NCBI GenBank assembly: GCA_011046365.1
Contig: DSAS01000097.1
Coordinates: forward strand, 1-50,201
Origin: Fidelibacterota bacterium
GTDB taxonomy: Bacteria; Fidelibacterota; UBA2242
DNA length: 50,201 nucleotides
Direction: 5' to 3'
Positions 29,417-37,181 of the stretch are shown here, piece by piece (position 1 is the stretch's first letter; each line of letters starts with the position of its first letter). The translations under genes and the position numbers were made by a program. Below the pieces are notes generated by a model. It saw only the letters and a program-made list of their open reading frames with translations, did no database searches and was not told where the DNA came from.

Positions 29417-29650
29417 TTATATGACTTTGTGAACCAGTAATCCCACCATCAGGATAAGTGAAACGATGATCAAGGCAACACCGATATTGCCCTTTTTAAT
29501 CTCTTCCCACTCATCAATGGAAGTGGACAACCAGTCGAAAACCTTAATCGCCAGACCGACACCAAAGGAAAATCCCAGCGCGGCAACAATCGCCCAGCCG
29601 ATTCCTCTCAGATACATCATTAACGTATAAGACCATGAAAAAGGATCCAT
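29417..29650 (-). CDS. DUF350 domain membrane protein, single repeat
   Basis: 77 residues with two membrane segments (about 13-38 and 56-75) joined by an acidic amphipathic stretch (WLSTSIDEWEEIKKGN). KKGNIGVALIIVSLILMVGLLV is the typical second half of a DUF350 unit (split here: GNIGVALI and VSLILMVGLLV). Many DUF350 proteins carry two units in about 130 residues; this has one and may dimerise. Perfect AAGGAGG lies seven bases before the ATG. It follows the small secreted gene by 30 bases and ends at its own terminator. Family function unknown. Confidence 0.8.
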   Translation of the reverse strand: MDPFSWSYTLMMYLRGIGWAIVAALGFSFGVGLAIKVFDWLSTSIDEWEEIKKGNIGVALIIVSLILMVGLLVHKVI

Positions 29651-29680
29651 GAAATTCCTCCTTGATTGTTATGTTAAGTA

Positions 29681-30106
29681 TTAATCAAATTTAATCCTGC
29701 GTACAAATTCTGTCGAACTAATTTCACCGTTGGCGAATTTTTGAATATCCTCCCGTTCAGCGGTGGCTACGATGTTTTCCATCCCCTTATATTCAACATT
29801 GACTACGATGGTCACCTTCTCGATAGGTTCTTTGTGATACACCATAGCCTTGCCAATGGCATAAAATCCAATCGTCAGTACCCGGTCAAATTGATTCCGG
29901 GCGCTTTTGACCGTCATGGTAAACTCTTTGTGACCGTCGGCTTGACTCGTCATGTTCATTCGTTCATATTCAACCGGGACCTGATAGGCATTACAAATTT
30001 GCTGAACCGAGGAATAAAACCTGGAATTTGCGAAGACATTCAAGGTAAAAACCAAAGATATACTAATCACCATGAGCACCAGCGACACATGCTTCATATT
30101 TCTCAA
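29681..30106 (-). CDS. Hypothetical secreted protein, TTG start
   Basis: 141 residues with a signal peptide (core LVLMVISISLVFTLNVFA, cut before NSR). The mature part is about 115 residues, alternating beta strands and helices, with one Cys; no family recognised. The start is set by a perfect AAGGAGG seven bases before TTG 30106; the in-frame ATG at 30097 would be 16 bases away. It lies upstream of the DUF350 gene by 30 bases and both have the same strong ribosome-binding site, so a two-gene operon is likely. Confidence 0.7.
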   Translation of the reverse strand: MRNMKHVSLVLMVISISLVFTLNVFANSRFYSSVQQICNAYQVPVEYERMNMTSQADGHKEFTMTVKSARNQFDRVLTIGFYAIGKAMVYHKEPIEKVTIVVNVEYKGMENIVATAEREDIQKFANGEISSTEFVRRIKFD

Positions 30107-30219
30107 AATTTAACCTCCTTAGTATATAATTCCCCTGTATAATATCGTAGCAGATTTTAGTGTTTTATCGCAACTTTGTCAATTGTTTTTTAAAGAAATC
30201 TGTACTACACAGCAGCGGT

Positions 30220-31437
30220 TCAGGGCGACGACCAGACATTCGCACCTCTTTTCCAGACCGACCTGATCGAGGGATATCCCAGGAAATAGGGAATTCCCTG
30301 ATATTTATTAAATTTCCAGATAATGAAATCCGCCTGTTTACCCTCTTCCAGGCTGCCCAGGCGGTGGGCTTGCGCCAAAGATTTTGCCGCATTATGGGTT
30401 GCTGCCTGAAGTGCTTCCAGCGGTGTCAGCTTCAGTTTCAGACAGGCGAGCGTAATCACCAGCGGCATGGACTGAGTCATGGAACTCCCGGGATTGAAGT
30501 CCGTGGCAATGGCTACCGGCAATCCCCGGTCCCACAATTTCCGCCCCGGGGCATAGTGGTCTGAACCGAGGAAAAAGGTCGTCGCCGGCAGCAGTACCGG
30601 TACAATGTTACTCAGCGCCAGTGCCTCAATACCTTCAGCGGTAATCGCCGTCAAATGATCAGCGGACAGTGCGCCCAGCCGGACCGCCAGCTGGACACCG
30701 CCAATGGGTCTGAACTCTTCGGCATGCAGCCGAATTCCCAACCCCAGAAATTTCGCCGCCTCCAGCACCTTGCGGGATTCACTGACCGAGAAGACACCCT
30801 CTTCACAAAACACGTCACAAAATTCCGCTAATCCCTCCCGGGCGACCTGCGGCAGCATCCGATTGATGACCAATTCAATATAACCCTCATGATCCTCGCG
30901 ATATTCATCGGGATATTCATGCGCCCCTAAAAAGGTACAAAGAATATCCAGCGGATGATCGGCGGCGAGTTCCCTAAGCAATCGTAGCGACATTATCTCA
31001 CTTTCCGGAGATAAACCATACCCGCTTTTGGCTTCGATCGTCGTCGTACCAAACTGCAGAAAATCATCCAGCCTGCGCCGCACCCTGCTTTTCAAATCCC
31101 CGATATCCGCCGAACGCAGACTGCGCACACTGGCTCTGATTCCGCCGCCAGCCGCCGCAATTTCCAGATAGGACTTCCCCATGACGCGCATCTCAAATTC
31201 CAGCTCCCGCGTATCAAAAAAGACTGGATGAGTATGGGAATCAACAAATCCCGGCGTTATCAGTGAACCGGCGGCATCCGCTACGTCAAATTCTACCGAA
31301 TACAGATCGGTTCCGATTGCCCGAACCAGTCCCTCTTCTACAATCATCTCGACATTATGCAGAACCTCCATGGATTCGGAAGCCGAATTGTAGCGGACTA
31401 ATTCCCCGATATTCCTGATGATGAGCGGCTTTGTCAT
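30220..31437 (-). CDS. hutI: Imidazolonepropionase
   Basis: Hydrolyses 4-imidazolone-5-propanoate to N-formiminoglutamate, third step of histidine degradation. 405 residues, amidohydrolase fold. Metal and active-site motifs: GFVDSHTHPVFF, the EAKSGYGLSPESE loop, FLGAHEYPDEYR, RLHAEEF, GALSADHL and ATDFNPGSSM. AGGAG stands before ATG 31437. It is divergent from the amidase-hutU unit, whose product it consumes. The enzyme for the fourth step (hutG, hutF or ftcD) is not in the window. Confidence 0.97.
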   Translation of the reverse strand: MTKPLIIRNIGELVRYNSASESMEVLHNVEMIVEEGLVRAIGTDLYSVEFDVADAAGSLITPGFVDSHTHPVFFDTRELEFEMRVMGKSYLEIAAAGGGIRASVRSLRSADIGDLKSRVRRRLDDFLQFGTTTIEAKSGYGLSPESEIMSLRLLRELAADHPLDILCTFLGAHEYPDEYREDHEGYIELVINRMLPQVAREGLAEFCDVFCEEGVFSVSESRKVLEAAKFLGLGIRLHAEEFRPIGGVQLAVRLGALSADHLTAITAEGIEALALSNIVPVLLPATTFFLGSDHYAPGRKLWDRGLPVAIATDFNPGSSMTQSMPLVITLACLKLKLTPLEALQAATHNAAKSLAQAHRLGSLEEGKQADFIIWKFNKYQGIPYFLGYPSIRSVWKRGANVWSSP

Positions 31438-31566
31438 GTTGAATCTCCTGAACTACCTGACAAAACTAATACTTTCCTGCGGATCAATCAAGAATATCCC
31501 GAATCTTTACGTTGAAACGGTGTTCTGAATTGAGTAACTTTAATCTGATTATAGTGAGGAATGTTT
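31438..31566. promoter_or_regulatory. Divergent promoter region between hutI and amidase-hutU
   Basis: 129 bases separating two units that both serve histidine use. Shared control from here is likely by position. A GAGGA at 31556-31560 is the ribosome-binding site of the plus-strand gene and AGGAG serves hutI. No clear HutC- or HutP-type element was recognised. Confidence 0.4.
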
Positions 31567-32184
31567 ATGTACAAGCGGTTGTGCCCTTTTTTATTCAGTT
31601 TAATCATTTTCTGCAGTTGTACAGCACCGATTAAGACCGACAGCGATATTCTGGAACTGAACTACCCCGCAACGTTGCCTGTCATCCGACGGGCAGACTG
31701 GGGCTGGCAACCGTTGAAAAGGACGCTCCCAACCCACGCAATCAGTAAAATCACCCTTCATCACGGCGGCGTGGATTACCCGCCCGGTAAAGACCCTGTC
31801 AAATATCTGCGCGAGTTGCAGCAGTGGTCCAGAACCGAAAAAAAGTGGATTGATATTCCTTACCACTTCATGATTGCCCCTTCCGGAGCAATTTACGAAG
31901 CGCGCCCCATTAACTATCCCGGTGCCACCAACACCGATTACGATCCCACCGGTCACGCCCTTATCTGTCTGATAGGCAATTACGAAAACGCGACGGTCAA
32001 TCAGGAACAGCTCCAGGCGATTATTGAGATGACCGCCTTTCTGGCAATGCAGTTTTATGTCCCACTCTACGCAATCAAAGGGCACAAAGACTACACCGAG
32101 ACCCTCTGCCCTGGTAAAAATCTCTATCAATATATTGAAAACGGTACGATCCAGAGCCGGGTTCAGGAACGCCTGATAAAATGA
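31567..32184 (+). CDS. N-acetylmuramoyl-L-alanine amidase lipoprotein
   Basis: 205 residues of the Amidase_2/PGRP fold. Two in-frame ATGs exist (31561 and 31567); GAGGA abuts the first but is six bases before the second, which I choose. A lipoprotein signal ends in FCSC near residue 18. Zinc ligands of the T7-lysozyme type are visible: His65 (KITLHHGG), His173 and Cys181 (GHKDYTETLCPG), with RADWGWQP and YHFMIAPSGAIYEARP as further signatures. Cleaves or recycles muropeptides in the periplasm. Placed 40 bases upstream of hutU, an unrelated function. Confidence 0.9.
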   Translation: MYKRLCPFLFSLIIFCSCTAPIKTDSDILELNYPATLPVIRRADWGWQPLKRTLPTHAISKITLHHGGVDYPPGKDPVKYLRELQQWSRTEKKWIDIPYHFMIAPSGAIYEARPINYPGATNTDYDPTGHALICLIGNYENATVNQEQLQAIIEMTAFLAMQFYVPLYAIKGHKDYTETLCPGKNLYQYIENGTIQSRVQERLIK

Positions 32185-32224
32185 TGATGACCCTAAAATG
32201 CAATTCTACTCAGGGGAGTTTCCG

Positions 32225-34273
32225 ATGGACAACCCTACCTTAGCCGCCGCAATGACAATTAAACTCCCGGCAGAATTGCCCCCGCCGGCTACCTTTCAGG
32301 AGGGCATTCGCCGGGCGCCCAGCCGCGGTTTTAATCTCAGTCGTAACGAGACTATCATCGCCCTTAAAAATGCCCTGCGCTATATCCCCGACGAATTCCA
32401 TCGGGAACTGGCACCTGAGTTTCTGCAGGAATTAAAAACGATGGGGCGAATTTATGGTTATCGCTATCGCCCAAAAGGACGCATCTGGGGCAAACCGGTG
32501 GATCAGTATCGGGGAATTTTAGCCGCCCGGGCGCTGCAGGTCAATATTGACAACAATCTCGATTTCGATGTGGCTCTTTATCCCTACGAATTGGTTACCT
32601 ACGGTGAAACCGGTCAGGTCTGCCAGAACTGGATGCAGTACCGCCTGATCAAACAGTACCTTGAGACCATGACCGAAAATCAGACCCTGGTGGTCAGCTC
32701 CGGACATCCGGTCGGATTGTTTCCCTCTCACCCCCTAGCCCCCCGGGTCATCTCAACCAACGGACTGATCGTCGGAGAATGGGACAATCCTGAACATTTT
32801 AAGAAACTGGCTGCCATGGGCGTCTCCAATTACGGTCAGATGACCGCCGGCGGCTGGATGTACATCGGTCCCCAGGGCATTGTCCACGGAACTTATATAA
32901 CCCTTTTAAACGCCGGACGAAAGTATCTCAGCATTCCCGAGGACCAGGACCTGCAGGGCGTCTGCTTTGTCAGCTCTGGACTGGGCGGGATGTCCGGCGC
33001 CCAAGCCAAAGCAGTGGAAATTGCCGGTGGAGTCGGTGTCATCGCCGAAGTGGATTACAGCCGGATCAAAACCCGCCGGGAACAGGGCTGGGTCAGCAAG
33101 GTCTCTGATAATCTAGACCAGATCGCCGCCTGGATGCAGGAGGCGAAAAATTCCGGAGAGGCGGTCTCCATCGCCTTTTCCGGTAATATCGTTGATCTGC
33201 TGGAGTACCTCGATAAAAAAAATATCACCATAGAATTGCTCTCTGACCAAACCTCATGTCACGCCGTCTACGAGGGCGGCTATACACCGGCAGGGATCAG
33301 CTTCGAGGAGGGTCGGGAGTTAATAAAATACGATCCCCGGCAATTCAAAACCCGCGTGGACAAATCTCTGCAACGTCACTATCAGGTCATCAAACGACTC
33401 ACCGCCAAAGGCACCCACTTCTGGGATTACGGCAACAGCTTCATGGCTTCGATTTACAACGCGGGGGTGAAAGAGATCACCCGCAATGGTGTTGATCCCG
33501 GCGAAGGCTTTATTTGGCCTTCCTATGTGGAAGATATCATGGGACCAATCTGTTTCGACCGGGGTTTTGGTCCCTTCCGCTGGGTCTGCCTGAGTCGCAA
33601 AGATGAGGATTTGCACAAAACCGATCGGGCGGCATTGAGCTGCATTGATCCTACCCGCAGCGCGCTGCACCGGGATAACTATCGCTGGATTGAAACCGCC
33701 GGACAGAACCGGCTGGTGGTGGGCACCAAATGCCGGATTCTCTACTCCGATGAGGAGGGGCGCATTCGGATTGCGCTGAAATTCAATCAAATGGTCCGCG
33801 ACGGCGAGATCGGTCCCGTTCTCCTCGGTCGCGATCACCACGATGTCTCAGGAACCGACTCGCCTTATCGGGAAACCGCCAATATTTACGACGGCAGCCG
33901 GACGACCGCCGATATGTCGGTACAGTGCTTCGGCGGCAACATCGCCCGTGGCATGACGCTGGTAGTTCTTTCCAACGGCGGCGGCGTCGGTATCGGTCGC
34001 GCCAGCAACGGCGGCAATGGCATTCTGCTGGATGGCTCCGAACGTGCCGACGATGTCATCCGCAGGGGTCTCTCCTGGGATGTCATGGGCGGGATCGCCA
34101 GACGCAGCTGGGCACGCAATCCCAATGCCCTCCAGACGGCTGCCGACTGGAATCAAAAACACCCTTCCGATGGTCACATAACCTTGCCCTTTATACCCGA
34201 CGAATCTCTGATTGAAGAAACCGTTGCGGAAATTTTTCCCGTCAACCCGGAAATGGGTTCGCTGCCCCGATGA
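32225..34273 (+). CDS. hutU: Urocanate hydratase, long form
   Basis: Hydrates urocanate to imidazolonepropionate using tightly bound NAD. 682 residues from ATG 32225, about 120 more than the 555-residue proteobacterial enzyme; the long form occurs in eukaryotes, Bacteroidota and spirochaetes. The start is set by GGGGAG eight bases upstream; an upstream in-frame ATG at 32198 lacks one. Conserved blocks: SSGHPVGLFPSHP, GQMTAGGWMYIGPQG, GLGGMSGAQAKA, EVDYSRIKTRREQGW split over its strand, and MGPICFDRGFGPFRW. It overlaps the GNAT gene by four bases (ATGA). Confidence 0.96.
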   Translation: MDNPTLAAAMTIKLPAELPPPATFQEGIRRAPSRGFNLSRNETIIALKNALRYIPDEFHRELAPEFLQELKTMGRIYGYRYRPKGRIWGKPVDQYRGILAARALQVNIDNNLDFDVALYPYELVTYGETGQVCQNWMQYRLIKQYLETMTENQTLVVSSGHPVGLFPSHPLAPRVISTNGLIVGEWDNPEHFKKLAAMGVSNYGQMTAGGWMYIGPQGIVHGTYITLLNAGRKYLSIPEDQDLQGVCFVSSGLGGMSGAQAKAVEIAGGVGVIAEVDYSRIKTRREQGWVSKVSDNLDQIAAWMQEAKNSGEAVSIAFSGNIVDLLEYLDKKNITIELLSDQTSCHAVYEGGYTPAGISFEEGRELIKYDPRQFKTRVDKSLQRHYQVIKRLTAKGTHFWDYGNSFMASIYNAGVKEITRNGVDPGEGFIWPSYVEDIMGPICFDRGFGPFRWVCLSRKDEDLHKTDRAALSCIDPTRSALHRDNYRWIETAGQNRLVVGTKCRILYSDEEGRIRIALKFNQMVRDGEIGPVLLGRDHHDVSGTDSPYRETANIYDGSRTTADMSVQCFGGNIARGMTLVVLSNGGGVGIGRASNGGNGILLDGSERADDVIRRGLSWDVMGGIARRSWARNPNALQTAADWNQKHPSDGHITLPFIPDESLIEETVAEIFPVNPEMGSLPR

Positions 34274-34719
34274 TCCGCACTGCAACCCTGGCTGATCTGG
34301 ATTCTCTTGTTCTCCTGGAAAACAGCAGTTTCGAGACCGATCGTTTGACCCGGCTGAATTTTCGATACCTGCTCACCAAAGCTAATGCCACCCTCCTTGT
34401 AGACGACGAGGAAGGCTATATCAGAGCCTATGCTGTCATATTGTATAATTCGGCAACTTCCACCGCCCGTCTCTATTCCATTGCGGTCGGTGCAGAATAC
34501 CGTGGTCAGAGAATCGGTCAGCAATTATTGAAAGCAGTAGAAGAGAATGCTATCGGTAATGGACGTCTGTCCCTGCGGTTGGAAGTCCGGCGCGATAATC
34601 AATCCGCCATAAAATTATATCAGAATGCCGGCTATCGGGAGATCGCCATTATAGAAGACTATTACGAAGATCATCTGGAGGCGATTCGATTTGAAAAGAA
34701 ACTTGCTCCGGAAAAGTAA
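34270..34719 (+). CDS. GNAT family N-acetyltransferase
   Basis: 149 residues; acetyl-CoA-dependent acetyltransferase of the RimI-like type. Motif A is LYSIAVGAEYRGQRIGQQLL (acetyl-CoA pyrophosphate loop RGQRIG at 78-83), and motif B includes LYQNAGYREI. The target is not evident. The start overlaps the hutU stop, and an RLAN-type ATP-grasp ligase gene follows after 29 bases. GNATs beside such ligases are a known genomic association in predicted peptide-modification systems, so I infer joint action with the ligase rather than ribosomal protein acetylation. Confidence 0.88.
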   Translation: MIRTATLADLDSLVLLENSSFETDRLTRLNFRYLLTKANATLLVDDEEGYIRAYAVILYNSATSTARLYSIAVGAEYRGQRIGQQLLKAVEENAIGNGRLSLRLEVRRDNQSAIKLYQNAGYREIAIIEDYYEDHLEAIRFEKKLAPEK

Positions 34720-34748
34720 ATTGTTGAAAACCATCCGATTCAGTCATT

Positions 34749-36224
34749 ATGTCTGTCCAAATCGTTATTGTTGAAAATCCCCACGACTGGTCGAAACATT
34801 TCCCCGACACCATTGTCGTAACCGCCAAAGATTATATCAGCCAGCCCGATTATTTCACCCTGAAAAACGCCCATATCATCAATCTCTGCCGGAGCTACCA
34901 GTATCTAAGTATGGGCTACTACTGCTCCCTGCTGGCAGCGGCGCGCCGTCACCGGGCGATTCCCCGGGTCCGCACCATGACAGAGCTCAGCCGCAAATCT
35001 ATTTACAGTATTAATGTCGAAGACCTGGATGAGCTGGTTCAGCGGATTCTGAAAAAAAACGCCACCGGCACCACCGAAATTGAATTCGATATTTTCTTCG
35101 GCATCTGCCGGCAGAACGAGTTCACCGAGCTAGCCCGCCAGATCTTTGATCTGTTTCGTTGTCCGCTGCTGAAAGTTGATCTCAAATATCACGGTCGCTG
35201 GCAAATCACCAGTATCAAGGCGATAACCATCAACAATCTTTCCACCGAAAAACAGCCCTTTTTTATCGAATCGTTCAATCAATACTCACAAAAGCGCTGG
35301 CACGATCCCCGCACTCCGAAACAGTCCCGTTTCGATCTGGCAATTCTGTACAATCCCCGGGAGCTGTTACCTCCATCCAACCGGCGGGCACTGAAAAAGT
35401 TCTTAACAGCCGGTAAAAAAGCCGGATTGAGTACCGAATTAATTGAAAAAAAAGATTATTCATCGCTTCTCGAATACGACGCCCTATTTATCCGCGAAAC
35501 CACTCGGATCAACCATCACACCTACCTCTTCGCCAAGCGCGCCGAAGCGGAAGGGATGGTCGTCGTTGACGACCCCGAATCAATTATCAAATGCACCAAC
35601 AAAGTCTATCTGGCAGAGCTGTTGACCACCAACAATATTCCGACACCCCGCACAATTATTCTCAAGGAAGACGATCTCAATTACATTAATTATCTGGAAA
35701 ACCGGATCAGTTATCCCGCAATCCTGAAAATTCCCGACAGTTCCTTCTCAAGAGGGGTTTTCAAAGCCAACAATCGCGCTGAATTCCTGGAGATTGCCGC
35801 CAAACTGTTCGAAGATTCCGACCTGATTCTGGCTCAGGAATATATGTACACCGATTACGATTGGCGCATCGGGATATTCAACCACCAGCCGCTGTTTGCC
35901 TGCCAGTACTATATGTCTAAGAAACATTGGCAGATCGTCAAGCACACCCCTTCCGGACGATTCAGCGAGGGTGGCTTTAAAAGCTTCGCCGTCGAAGAGG
36001 TGCCCGGCGCCATTATCAAACTCGCCAGAAAAGCCGCCAACCTGATCGGCAACGGTCTCTACGGCGTAGACCTGAAAATAGTCGGCAATAAACCCTATGT
36101 CATCGAAATCAATGACAATCCCAATATTGACGCCGGTGTTGAAGATAAACAGCTGGGCGGTCAGCTATATGAAATCATCCTGGAAGAATTTGTACGTCGG
36201 ATCGAATTAAAAAAAACGCGCTGA
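34749..36224 (+). CDS. RimK-like ATP-grasp ligase with RLAN N-terminal domain
   Basis: 491 residues. The N-terminal RLAN (RimK-like ATP-grasp N-terminal) domain covers about 1-165 (VVTAKDYISQPDYF, INLCRSYQYLSMGYYCSLLA). A pre-ATP-grasp part at 195-275 includes LAILYNPRELLPPS and ALFIRETTRINHHTY. The ATP-grasp domain (about 280-485) has the substrate loop KIPDSSFSRGVFKA, the strand ILAQEYMYTDYDWRIGI and Mg ligands in GVDLK (Asp441) and EINDNPN (453-459). Such enzymes join a carboxylate to an amine, often adding amino acids to peptides. The substrate is unknown. Forms a pair with the GNAT gene. The C39-like peptidase sometimes found with these genes is absent. Confidence 0.9.
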   Translation: MSVQIVIVENPHDWSKHFPDTIVVTAKDYISQPDYFTLKNAHIINLCRSYQYLSMGYYCSLLAAARRHRAIPRVRTMTELSRKSIYSINVEDLDELVQRILKKNATGTTEIEFDIFFGICRQNEFTELARQIFDLFRCPLLKVDLKYHGRWQITSIKAITINNLSTEKQPFFIESFNQYSQKRWHDPRTPKQSRFDLAILYNPRELLPPSNRRALKKFLTAGKKAGLSTELIEKKDYSSLLEYDALFIRETTRINHHTYLFAKRAEAEGMVVVDDPESIIKCTNKVYLAELLTTNNIPTPRTIILKEDDLNYINYLENRISYPAILKIPDSSFSRGVFKANNRAEFLEIAAKLFEDSDLILAQEYMYTDYDWRIGIFNHQPLFACQYYMSKKHWQIVKHTPSGRFSEGGFKSFAVEEVPGAIIKLARKAANLIGNGLYGVDLKIVGNKPYVIEINDNPNIDAGVEDKQLGGQLYEIILEEFVRRIELKKTR

Positions 36225-36562
36225 CCCGTTGAGCTATTGAAAATTGAAAACATACATCACAACAGCTGAATAATAATTTTCGAATTGTCAAATTGAACCG
36301 TAAAAGGTAGTGTCAAAAGTTTTATGAAAAAAGCATTTGAAAAGAGGGAAAGTGATTCTTTGTAAGTTCTTGTCTGTCTTGAGCTTGAGCAATCTAAAGG
36401 GCTCTGCTCAAGCCAGTCAAGAGTTGGGAGAACGAAAAGGGGAAAAGTATGAAATCTCTACCTTATTGATAATAAAGAGTTTTCCATACCAATTTAGACA
36501 GAGAAATGCTTGAAAATTGAAAAACTTTTGACACTACTTCCGTAAAACTGAAGGAGAATCCC
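36225..36562. other. Intergenic region holding a small transposable element
   Basis: 338 bases without a gene. Removing the inserted 234-bp element and one 8-bp target copy would leave about 96 bases between the ligase gene and pdaD. The rest is AT-rich, and GAAGGAG before the pdaD ATG is its ribosome-binding site. Confidence 0.8.
36306..36539. mobile_element. MITE-like element, 234 bp, with inverted repeats and target duplication
   Basis: GTAGTGTCAAAAGTTTT at 36307-36323 is perfectly inverted at 36521-36537, and the 8-base sequence CCGTAAAA flanks the element on both sides (36298-36305 and 36540-36547), a target-site duplication. The interior has no reading frame long enough for a transposase but carries a 9-bp inverted repeat GCTTGAGCA / TGCTCAAGC at about 36382-36412. 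Non-autonomous element moved by a transposase elsewhere in the genome; an 8-bp duplication is typical of the IS256 family among others, so the parent family is uncertain. It lies about ten bases before the ribosome-binding site of pdaD. Confidence 0.88.
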
Positions 36563-37105
36563 ATGATTCCGAAGTACTACTTCATTACTAAGGGGCAGGG
36601 TCGTCACAAGGACTATCTGCAGTCTTTCGAACTGGCTCTGCGCAACGCCGGCATCCAGCACTGCAACCTGGTCACCGTTTCCAGTATTCTGCCGCCGGGC
36701 TGTAAAAAGATTTCCAGGAAAAAGGGAACCGAAATGCTGAGACCGGGGCAGATTACATTTGTCGTCATGTCAAAAAATTCCACCAACGAACCCAACCGCC
36801 TGATTGCCGCTTCTGTAGGCGTTGCCATCCCTGCCGGCGCCGATGCGCACGGATACGTTTCGGAACACCATTCCTACGGACAAACCGATGAGGTCGCCGG
36901 CGACTACGCCGAGGACCTAGCCGCCACCATGCTGGCTACTACCCGGGGTGTCAAATTCGATCCGGAGCAGGCTTGGGACGAACGCAAACAGATTTACCGC
37001 TCCAGCGGAATGATTATCCGCACCAGCCAGATTACCCAATCCGCCCAGGGGAATAAAAACGGACTCTGGACAACGGTCCTTGCGGCGGTGGTGTTTATTA
37101 TGTAA
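36563..37105 (+). CDS. pdaD: Pyruvoyl-dependent arginine decarboxylase
   Basis: Decarboxylates L-arginine to agmatine, the entry to polyamines in many bacteria and archaea. 180 residues, slightly longer than the archaeal enzyme (about 165). It is made as a proenzyme that cuts itself at Ser40-Ser41 ([13 protein letters not shown]), leaving a pyruvoyl group on the second chain. [18 protein letters not shown] and the C-terminal [14 protein letters not shown] complete the signature. AAGGAG lies seven bases before the ATG. A small transposable element now sits just upstream and may cut it off from its former promoter. No agmatinase or agmatine deiminase is nearby. Confidence 0.94.
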   Translation: MIPKYYFITKGQGRHKDYLQSFELALRNAGIQHCNLVTVSSILPPGCKKISRKKGTEMLRPGQITFVVMSKNSTNEPNRLIAASVGVAIPAGADAHGYVSEHHSYGQTDEVAGDYAEDLAATMLATTRGVKFDPEQAWDERKQIYRSSGMIIRTSQITQSAQGNKNGLWTTVLAAVVFIM

Positions 37106-37181
37106 AAAGAATTCTTTCATAATTACGCCATTTTATTAATTTATAGGGCACTATTTACTCAATTTTAAGTAAGGGATTTCC

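Noticed and set aside
34749-36224. Classical RimK (ribosomal protein S6 ligase)
   Set aside because: The protein is about 190 residues longer than RimK, with an RLAN domain at the N-terminus, so the S6-modifying role should not be assumed.
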